A stretch of DNA of 64,000 nucleotides from Pegea sp. RAD2-039 (Eukaryota; Chordata; Thaliacea; Salpida; Salpidae), in assembly GCA_034620365.1 (NCBI GenBank), contig JAQGEQ010000011.1, positions 124,001 to 188,000 of the forward strand, given 5' to 3'. Within the stretch, counting starts at the first letter, position 1; each line of letters begins with the position of its first letter. The notes beneath the pieces were generated by a model. That model searched no databases. It was given only the letters and a program-made list of their open reading frames with translations, and was not told the origin of the DNA. The translations under genes were made by a program, and so were the position numbers. This document shows, in pieces, positions 49,401 to 64,000 of this stretch.

Positions 49401-52400
49401 TAAATGTCTTCCAAACTCACCTGATCAAGTTAAAGATCCATTTACAGCAAGTAAATGTCTTCCAAACTCACCTGATCAAGTTAAAGATCCATTTACAGCA
49501 AGTAAATGTCTTCCAAACTCACCTGATCAAGTTAAAGATCCATTTACAGCAAGTAAATGTCTTCCAAACTCACCTGATCAAGTTAAAGATCCATTTACAG
49601 CAAGTAAATGTCTTCCAAACTCACCTGATCAAGTTAAAGATCCATTTACAGCAAGTAAATGTCTTCCAAATTCACCTGATCAAGTTAAAGATCCATTTAC
49701 AGAAAGTAAATGTCTTCCAAACTCACTTGATCAATTTAAAGATCCATTTACAGCAAGTAAATGTCTTCCAAACTCACCTGATCAAGTTAAAGATCCATTT
49801 ACAGCAAGTAAATGTCTTCCAAACTCACCTGATCAAGTTAAAGATCCATTTACAGCAAGTAAATGTTTTCCAAACTCACCTGATCAATTTAAAGATCCAT
49901 TTACAGAAAGTAAATGTCTTCCAAACTCACCTGATCAAGTTAAAGATCCATTTACAGCAAGTAAATGTCTTCCAAACTCACCTGATCAATTTAAAGATCC
50001 ATTTACAGCAAGTAAATGTCTTCCAAACTCACCTGATCAAGTTAAAGATCCATTTACAGAAAGTAAATGTCTTCCAAACTCACCTGATCAAGTTAAAGAT
50101 CCATTTACAGAAAGTAAATGTCTTCCAAACTCACCTGATCAAGTTAAAGATCCATTTACAGCAAGTAAATGTCTTCCAAACTCACCTGATCAAGTTAAAG
50201 ATCCATTTACAGAAAGTAAATGTCTTTCAAATTCACCTGATCAAGTTAAAGATCCATTTACAGCAAGTAAATGTCTTCCAAACTCACCTGATCAAGTTAA
50301 AGACCCATTTACAGCAAGTAAATGTCTTCCAAATTCACCTGATCAAGTTAAAGATCCATTTACAGAAAGTAAATGTCTTCCAAACTCACCTGATCAATTT
50401 AAAGATCCATTTACAGCAAGTAAATGTCTTCCAAACTCACCTGATCAAGTTAAAGATCCATTTACAGCAAGTAAATGTCTTCCAAACTCACCTGATCAAG
50501 TTAAAGATCCATTTACAGAAAGTAAATGTCTTTCAAATTCACCTGATCAAGTTAAAGATCCATTTACAGCAAGTAAATGTCTTCCAAACTCACCTGATCA
50601 AGTTAAAGACCCATTTACAGCAAGTAAATGTTTTCCAAATTCACCTGATCAAGTTAAAGATCCATTTACAGAAAGTAAATGTCTTCCAAACTCACCTGAT
50701 CAAGTTAAAGATCCATTTACAGAAAGTAAATGTCTTTCAAATTCACCTGATCAAGTTAAAGATCCATTTACAGCAAGTAAATGTCTTCCAAACTCACCTG
50801 ATCAAGTTAAAGACCCATTTACAGCAAGTAAATGTCTTCCAAATTCACCTGATCAAGTTAAAGATCCATTTACAGAAAGTAAATGTCTTCCAAACTCACC
50901 TGATCAAGTTAAAGATCCATTTACAGAAAGTAAATGTCTTCCAAATTCTGCTGATCTTCCTAAATATTTGTCTGAAGCAACTGAATCTTTACAAATTTCT
51001 GAATCGGTTTCTTCGATTGGTATTTCTTCAACTTCTACTGTCTGTAGTTTGTTAGATGACCCGTTTTCAGGTTTAGTTAATTTTTCTTCTACTTCTACTG
51101 GTGTTTCTACGGATGGTAAAGACTCTGCTTTTACTAGCAATGTTGCTGATGATTGTTTTACGTCACAGTTTACAAATGGTACTACTTGTAAGTAGTTTTT
51201 ATCTTTTCATGCATATTTCAAATGCTTTTTTCTGTTTATGCTTTAATGTAATTTAATGTTTTTATTTAACTGTTTTGAAAAAGCTTTTATTGAAGTTAGA
51301 TATTTTTTCAGTATTGAATCAGGGCTTTAATTTCAATCTAGACTATCTAGAAGATAAAGGTGGTAACATGAAGGTAACTACTTATCTTTTATTTATTCTT
51401 TGAGTTACTGAGATTGGTTTTATATGAATTTTATTTGTATATATTGTTTGTATATAATTTTGACTTTTGATGAACTTTTTTCAAACTACTTGATGTTGAA
51501 TTGAACTCATTTATTCGTTGATAGTCTCATGCTTTAAGAAAACAATCTCTCTACATGAACTTTGACCCGCTGGTCTCTGCTTCACCTACCCGACGGCGAA
51601 CTTTGGGACGAAAATCTGACATCATCGACTTCTCATCCTCTTCTAGAATTCCAACAACTGATAAATCAAAAGAAGTGAAAGATAAACCGACTCCCATGGC
51701 TCCTGATCTTTTATTTGATAGTCCTATAATAGTTAACAGAAGTAATAACTTCAGTTTTGATATTTGTTGAGAATAACTGTTAATTAGCTTTTTGATCAAC
51801 TTGAAACTTTCAGGACAAACAGATGAAGAGCCTACTCGGAAGATACTTGCTCTTTCTCCTACCTCTAATCTTCTGGTGGATGTTGATCTGTATACACGAT
51901 CTCAAGTTGAAGAAGAAGTCGATAAACGTCTAACTCCTATATTTCAACAGGTAGAGCTGAATGCTTTTCATGAAATTCAATTATAATCTATGATGGTTAA
52001 TAAGTCACTTTTTTAGGTGGAAGACTTGAAAATTCAGCTTCAGCAGCAGCAACTGGCCCACCAAAAAGAGATGCAAGTTAAAGTTGAGGAGTTTGTAAAA
52101 GTTAAATGCAATTTAATGCAAGAGGTGAACTATTTTTGAATGTTAATTTGTTCAGTATATTTGTGCAGTTAGCAATTTTTATGCTTTGCAACTTTATATG
52201 AATATTTTTTAATAGAAACTAGAAAAAGAAGAGAAATTGAAATCAATAGATGTTAAATTCTTGGATTTAGACAACAGAACTTGTGATGTTTCTTGTAAAC
52301 TTCAGGAAATCATGATTGAAACTGAATCTGTTAAAAGTCAGTGCAAAGAAAAAGTTACAAAAGTGAGCTTCGTTATTTCAACTGAACAGTTCTCAAATTG

Positions 52401-53221
52401 TATTTGTTACATTTAGCTTCAATCAGAAAGAGATCAACTCAAAACCATTTTTGAAAATCTTGAACATAACTACTTTGATCTCATGCAAAGGTTTAGTAAA
52501 ATGAAACAACATGTAGAAGACTATAAGGTTTGTGTGAAGCACTTTCCTAGATGATACTTTCTTCTTTTCTGACTCTGTCAAACATTTGATTTTTTTTTAA
52601 TACTTAACCTCAAATTGACATTTTGTGTTTTATTACAGATTAATGAAGTGAAATGCGAGGATTCTTTAAACAAATTTAAATCAGTAAATGAAGAGATTTC
52701 AAAAGAAAATTATGAAATGAAATCAATTTGTAAAGATCAAGCTTTAAAGTAAATATTTTTTCATATATTTATTATTTTCTTTCAATTTTACTAAAATGGT
52801 TTATTTTGAACTTGATGATTCCATCGAATGACTGATTTGTTATTTTTTCTATTTCTTATGTTGTTTTAGAAAAAATATTTTGAAAAAAAAATTAATTTGA
52901 ATAAATTTCAGACTCGATAGTCAGCAAAAGGAGCTGATGAAAGAAAAATCTCAGAATAACAGATTTAAAGTAAGCAATTTGTGATTAGCTTAAAGGAGAT
53001 GTCAATTTCAGTCAGATTAAATTAGATTTGTCAACAATTAATGTCTTGACACCTTTTTATATACTTCTAATTGTATTTGAATATTTTTAAAGGCTAGTAA
53101 TCGTTATTTGGAAGGCCAAATCACTTCTCTTCAGGATCGAGTGAAAAAACTAGTTGAAGAAAACAAAGAACTGTCAGATATCTGTAAACAGTTTTTAGTT
53201 GGATCTGATAGTCCTAAATAA
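46450..53221 (+). CDS. TACC: TACC-family centrosome/spindle protein with a giant 17-residue repeat array
   Basis: Thirteen exons join in phase to 1,610 residues: 46450-46572, 47098-47271, 47447-47558, 47843-51187, 51312-51373, 51525-51741, 51814-51950, 52017-52124, 52216-52362, 52417-52527, 52639-52748, 52912-52969 and 53093-53221. Residues 151-1170 are 60 tandem 17-residue units. Exon 6 codes the TACC hallmark RKQSLYMNFDPL. Exons 8-13 (residues 1391-1610) are a coiled coil ending in the TACC domain: LEHNYFDLMQRFSKMKQHVE aligns with the MEKSFADLFKRFEKQKEVIE block of vertebrate TACCs, and KLVEENKELSDICKQFL with their C-terminal ENEELTRICDDLI block. TACC proteins bind XMAP215/chTOG through this coiled coil and work with Aurora A and clathrin at spindle microtubules. 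The N-terminal 150 residues are acidic and Lys-rich without a known domain. Without the array the protein would be about 590 residues. The start is chosen at the first ATG after an in-frame stop; upstream exons cannot be excluded. Confidence 0.93.
47884..50943 (+). repeat. Tandem array: 60 units of 51 bp inside TACC exon 4
   Basis: Exactly 60 consecutive 51-bp units (3,060 bp) with no indels; each codes a variant of NSPDQVKDPFTASKCLP. The main variable position is Glu/Ala (GAA/GCA) before SKC; others are CLP/CLS/CFP, QVK/QFK, DPF/DLF and single Asn or Leu changes. Silent changes (GTT/GTG, GAT/GAC, AAC/AAT) are scattered. No unit has a stop or frameshift. Units in the last 750 bp form multi-unit blocks that recur at 306- and 204-bp spacing, a sign of unequal exchange. 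Because 51 is a multiple of three, a second frame is also open for 442 codons (49727-51055); that is a by-product. Confidence 0.97.
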
Positions 53222-55809
53222 ACATCTGTAAATTGATAATTGTTTTATAATTGAAAATGTTCAGTTTTTTATCAGCTTTTGATGAAGTATTTGTTGAATA
53301 TCGCTGATATTTATGTCATCTTCACTATTCTTCGTTAGATTTCATTCTCCGTTCAACTTCTTCTCGAAAAGTGTTTTTGTTTCAAGAAATATAAGCTTAA
53401 CTGCTTTAAGTTGCTTGTTTAGTTTCCTATCCGTTTTATAAATTTATGTTTTAATTAAAATAATCTTTTCAGTTTTTATAAATTGTAATTTATTTCGAAT
53501 ATTTGGATATCAATTTTAGCGATTAAATAGAAGCTAAAAGAAGCTAAATTTGTTGCATGTGATTATTACAATGCATTCAATTTTTTATTTTATGGAAAAA
53601 TTTTTGCTTTTACTCAAAAAGTTGTGAATTTTTAGTAGAGCTAGGATAAATATCTTACAATAATAATTATGTGATATAAGAATATAAAGTTAAGACTCTA
53701 AAAACATCTATGTTTTAAATATACGCTCACAGTTAAGGTTAGGAACTGGTTAATTACAAAACTGTTTGACATCATTAAGAGTTGAACTTTTCTAAGACCT
53801 TCAACCTAGCAAAGGTTTGGATATCAAATCCATTTTCAGTACACTTGTCATTAAAAGCTGTTAAAATGAGTTTACTAAACCGTACTAATTAATCCCAATT
53901 ATTTTAATAAAGTAATTTTGATACAACTAATTAAGGCTGTAACATAACAAATGCTTAAAAATATTTTCTGTCATAAAACTTTATGCCAGATATAATTTGC
54001 TTTTATTAGTTTTTTTTTCAAGAGCTTGAAAGTTGTGGGCAGCAAACTGTTTTTCTTCTTGTAATTTGAGCACCAATTATGATATATTTGAATCGGGTAA
54101 TACTAGAATCCTTTGCCGCTTACGTAAATGTGTAATTCTTCATTTCCTTATAGATCTGAGTCACTTTGTAGTATGATTGGTGTTGTTTGTAGCGTGTACG
54201 TTGTTGCTAGTCGCCTTTTTCAAATTGAATATATCTCTCCTATAGAGTTATTATCCAAATATCCATTAAAGGCAAACTTTTAATGTAAACTTTAATGAAA
54301 CAGGCTTTAAATGATTTCTTGGTTTAATTTAGAGGCTCAAACTCTTGAAGCTCAGCCTCAACGGCAGCCAAAGACTACAAATCTATTAAAATAGAAAAAG
54401 CGAAAAGGTAAATTAAATCTATTGATGAACAATCATACAATTAAAGAGCCAAAAGTTTAAACAAAATTGTTTAATTACAAAATTTGATCTTTATTTTTAT
54501 CATTGACCATGGAGAAATAGCAGATGTGCGGCTCTGCAGGATGTAGTTGCAAAGGCTGATTAAAGTGTTAGCTAGATGGTCGTCTCTGAAAATTTCATTC
54601 TATCAGTTTGTTATTTTAGTTATTTTACTGAAAAGAGATTTGCACTTGTATGTCGAATTAAATACACAAGCAAATTTCTGAGCACTTGCTATCAAATTTG
54701 TTTTCTCGAAAATTTTAATTCAAAAGCCCAGCAGATCTTTACTATTAAAACTTAGCTTTCAAATAAAATTGTTTTGCATCTCTAATAATTTCTCATTAAC
54801 AAACAATTCCATTAAAGGCACTAAAGAATTCGTCTCACCGTAAATACCTCAATCTAGGTAACAAAGTCCTAAAATCGTTAAAACAATTACCACGAAACAG
54901 TTGCAAACATCGCAATGCTATAAACATCATCAGGTCATTATAGTCGGCATCATTAAGATCGAAAAACGTTTGAATGCCGATGATTCGGTGTATTTCAGTT
55001 TACTATTGAAATTATTACTTTTGATATATTTGGTATGTCCAAAGTTTTTCCAATAATCTGTTCTTATTGCAGGCAGTAAAGTGTCAACAGCACCAGAGGT
55101 GCTCCTGTAGCTGGCCACGTTTGAAACCTCTGGCTGTGGTCAGCAGCAGTTGATACTTAAAGAGATAAGCTCAACCAAAATTGTTTTTATATAAATCAAA
55201 GCTCTTACCATACAGCTGGACAAGCAGACAAGCTGAACAAACTATAACAATCGTACATAAATTGAACACCAACAAAGCTCTAATAACAATACAATATAAT
55301 GAAAAGCTATACGGTACATAAAGTACACACAACTTTTAACAGCAGCTGAAAAATAGCTCATTAATTTATGTCTTTGCTCCACGTTCGCTTATTTTAGTGA
55401 GAAATCATTCTTGCAATTTCTTTGTTTCATTTCTTAAATATTTATATTCAAATAAAATAAATTAGAATAATTTTCTATAAAATACTAAATAATATCCAAT
55501 AGCTAGACCGAAAATTAAATATATATATGTCAAAAAGTACATACGTTTATACATTGAATATTTTTTTCCTTTTAAATTTCATTATTTGATCAGATTAAAA
55601 GCACTAAATTTTCAACTTTACAAAATTATCAATGAACTTGAGTAAAAACATTTATAGTAGGTAAGTATTTTTTTAGCTTTTCAGATGGTAAACAAATTTT
55701 GTTTGTACTTCAATTTAATATTTGTAACATGCTGTTGACTTGACTATTAATTTAGAAAAACAGACCAAAAGTTTAACCCATCCTGTAATTTTGACTGCTT
55801 TTACTAGAA
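53222..55809. other. Intergenic sequence after TACC
   Basis: It holds the TACC 3' UTR and AT-rich DNA. A GC-richer patch at about 54900-55160 has a minus-strand open frame (54930-55118, with STSGAVDTLLPAIRTDYW) that reads like protein, but I can attach no family to it; it may be a remnant of a mobile element or gene. Confidence 0.4.
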
Positions 55810-56300
55810 ACATAGATTTATTTCTTATTTTAAAAATTGTCCACAACCTAGTTGATCTTAAATTTAATGCTTTCTTTTCCATTAATCCTTCCCTCAAGTT
55901 ATATCAACTTAGACGACAAACATTACATTTTAATAAGCTCATATCACCTGGTACGTTAATCAGAGCAAATTATTTTCATTAACTACACAATTAGTACTTG
56001 AAACCAGGTGCCATTAGATATCGTCATGTCAGAATCACTCGTATTAAAGCATAAGTTGAATTGTTATAATATTGCCAACACTGCCATTTCTAAACTGTGA
56101 TTTTTTTCCTTTTTTTATATTATTAACATTCAATGTAATTGCTCACTCTAATATGCTTTGAGGACTACTGAAATGCCATGTGTTAAACCTTTTGCTTTCT
56201 ATATTTCTAACTCAATAGATGTTATTTGCTGGAATTTGTGTTAGTAAGAGGTGCTCTCATTAGGCACCCTCCTTCGCATTTATTGTAACAAATGAATTTA
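55810..56300 (+). mobile_element. CR1/L2-like LINE, 3'-end fragment
   Basis: The fragment is colinear with the last 500 bp of the 33.4-kb LINE. It codes the block FFSINPSLKLYQLRRQT, followed by a decayed RANYF and the 3' UTR with GAGGTGCTCTCATTAGGC, ACCCTCCTTCGCATTTATTG and a short AT-rich tail. The ORF is broken by stops after RANYFH. It is a 5'-truncated dead copy. Confidence 0.82.
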
Positions 56301-58345
56301 TGGATAGCTGATAATTTGATTGCTACTTTAAAAATTCTTTAGATTTATTGTTAATCTGAATAATACATTATAGCTTGGTTATAATAAATGATAACTCTAT
56401 ATGAAATCTCACAGTAAGACCAAGTTACTGGCTGAGGCCTACATACTGAACCAACATGAGCAAGAATGACGTTGTTATTATATATAACCATTTTCGTAAG
56501 CTGATTAAATTTCATACTTTTAATTATTATCCGCAATCCTGATATTCAAGAATAAATTATTTATCTCAGATATGATTCTATCTAATAAATTTAGGAAATA
56601 ACAAGCACAGGAAGAAAGACAGCAATAGTAAGTTTTAGTTGCATCATTTATTCTATTTACCTATAGGCTATTCGTATTTTTTTATCACATAATGTATTTG
56701 ATAGAGTTTAAAAAATGTGGGGCACTAATAAAGAAATTAAAAAGATAGAAGTTAAGGCATAACCAGTTGTATCACAAAATGTTTTCAGTAATAATAAGAC
56801 AATTCAGACATTTTAGCTAAAAGTGTTAAAGACAAAAATGTCGTACAAATTAAACTATTACCAAACATTTGTTTTAGAAATTTTATTAAATAGCTTATAG
56901 GATTTATTTAACTGTTGTTTTTTTACTATTCACGATGAGTATGCTGTAAAAACCTTTCTTAGTTAGGTATTTATATCATGTGGTTTAAAATGACGATTTT
57001 AATAGATTATGTGATATATATATCCATGTTTCTTATATATTTATTTAGTATAACAATTTTAATAAAGTATAGCACAAAATTTTTCAAGTTTGTTTTATAC
57101 GTAAAAAATTTTATTTTTTCACTATGTATTTATAGTTCTGTTTATTAGTATAAGTAGCTTAAAATGGATAATAATATTTAAAATGTTTTAGATACATAAC
57201 ATATAACTATATATTATCTAACTAATGGTTGGTAACTAAACAGTTTTCTGATAACTTTTTTGTAATATTTATCAAAATTTTCTTGCATTCGTTAATTTGA
57301 GGTTTACATTTAATCATATAAAGTTGAAATTTTAATGCCGTTGAATAAATTTGTTGAAGTTTTTATACTTAAGAAGATTTTTTAGATAAAACCTCTATTT
57401 ACCTCTTTTGTGCTTTTTTTTATGATAAAATATGATTCAAATAATGAAAAAGTCTTCTAAATTTCTTGATTATCAATAAATTTATGAGCTTATAGCCAAT
57501 TACTTTTTAAATATATTTTTTTTTCATTTTTTAAGTCAAAAATAAGATAATCTGGAATTATAGTTTTTCAATTGTATATATGTTTTATAAGAGCTAGAAA
57601 TCAACTATAAAATTTCAACTAATGTCTATTTTTTTCATAGAAGTGTTGTTTACTAATTGTCTAAACTATTTTTTATTTATTTATACATTTTTTAAAGCTT
57701 ACTATTAGTACTCATAGCAAACGCATCAAGTGCTTGTTGAAGTTTATGAATGACAGATAATATATTAATCATTATTTTTATAATATACTGCATATCAAGT
57801 TTGTAATTTTGTTCATTGAATAAGTTATTTGATTTACATATTTTTTGAATTTGTTTTATTACTTTATTTGCTTGAATATTTTATAGATAATTTTTCTTAA
57901 AACTATTTACTTTTAATTATTCTTAGCTTCAAGACTGTTTTAAAAATAGTTTGTGCTTTGAAAAAATCTTTTGCATATAATAGAAAAAATAAATGATAAA
58001 TTTGTAGATAATTTATTAAAACTATTTTTTTAAGTAACATTTTGTTGTTACTAAAACATTGACAAAATTAATATATTTTTAGTAGTAAAGTATAAACTAC
58101 ATTTATAGTTTATAGCTAACAATATTTTTATTGTTAAAAGTTTGATATTGTCTTATGAATATTTTTAATTTTTTTTTAATTTTGGCTTATCTAATAACTA
58201 TATAAAAATATTATTTTATAAAAGATTGTTTGAATAATTTATAAACATGTTTTCTTAATTAACTCTAATTAACTAGAGATTATAATTATAAACTTTTTCA
58301 GAAATAATTTTTTTTTGAATCTTCAAATATTTAGTTTTGTTCTTA
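56301..58345. other. AT-rich sequence upstream of the PP1 gene
   Basis: No exon is supported. It probably contains the promoter and 5' UTR of the PP1 gene. Confidence 0.45.
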
Positions 58346-63826
<5,481 letters not shown>

Positions 63827-63837
63827 ACGTTCTATTA

Positions 63838-63843
63838 AATAAA
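63838..63843 (+). promoter_or_regulatory. Polyadenylation signal of the PP1 gene
   Basis: AATAAA 12 bp after the stop codon. It would give a very short 3' UTR; other sites further on, beyond the window, are possible. Confidence 0.35.
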
Positions 63844-64000
63844 CAGTGTTCTGTGGTGAGTGTGCCCCCTTACCCACCAAAACCTTTTTATTTTCTATAG
63901 TCTTCCATTTTCATTACTATTTTTAAAAGCTGTTTAAGATATTTGTTCCTAAAAAAGCATCACTTATCTTATCAGCCGTATTTCGAGCATCAGCTTGTCA

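Noticed and set aside
47884-50943. CRISPR-like array
   Set aside because: The units are directly joined, coding and without unique spacers, in a eukaryotic gene.
49727-51055. 442-codon open frame in a second frame of the TACC array
   Set aside because: The repeat length is a multiple of three, so one open unit makes the whole frame open. It has no partner exons, and the main frame continues into the TACC domain.

Overview
The window is nuclear DNA from an AT-rich invertebrate animal. Genes are split by GT-AG introns, there are several copies of one non-LTR (LINE) family, and the recognisable genes are animal-specific: Dispatched, a chondroitin polymerizing factor, TACC, a SUEL lectin and a rhodopsin-type GPCR, plus PP1. 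The sequence alone does not fix the phylum. Introns range from 49 bp to more than 5 kb.

Layout. (1) 401-1364 (+): the 3' exons of a rhodopsin-like GPCR whose start lies before the window. (2) 7696-20977 (-): a Dispatched (Hedgehog-release RND transporter) gene; six exons were found by joining phases, and the 5' end was not found. (3) 25818-28612 (-): a complete nine-exon secreted lectin with a signal peptide and four SUEL/rhamnose-binding domains, each coded by a pair of exons of nearly constant size and phase. (4) 37868-42278 (+): a complete 18-exon CHPF-like glycosyltransferase with a run of 49-58 bp introns. (5) 46450-53221 (+): a complete 13-exon TACC gene whose fourth exon holds 60 tandem copies of a 51-bp (17-residue) unit. 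(6) 58346-63826 (+): a complete eight-exon PP1 catalytic subunit. Fragments of one CR1/L2-like LINE family lie at about 4.1-4.3, 33.4-34.5, 43.7-44.7 and 55.8-56.3 kb. The rest is AT-rich intron or intergenic sequence.

The genes do not form a pathway cluster. Dispatched exports lipidated Hedgehog, CHPF builds extracellular chondroitin, the lectin is secreted, and TACC and PP1 act at the spindle and in the cell cycle. The most unusual object is the TACC array. It is an unbroken 1,020-residue repeat with one DPF/DLF motif per unit, and the common unit also reads as a 48-nt GT...AG intron plus 3 nt, using donor and acceptor sequences that real introns in this window use. Other oddities are an Asp-to-Asn change in the Dispatched transport motif, a seven-cysteine run in its tail, loss of the CDK site in PP1, a lost Asp pair in CHPF, and a 22-bp perfect palindrome centred on TGACGTCA in a Dispatched intron.
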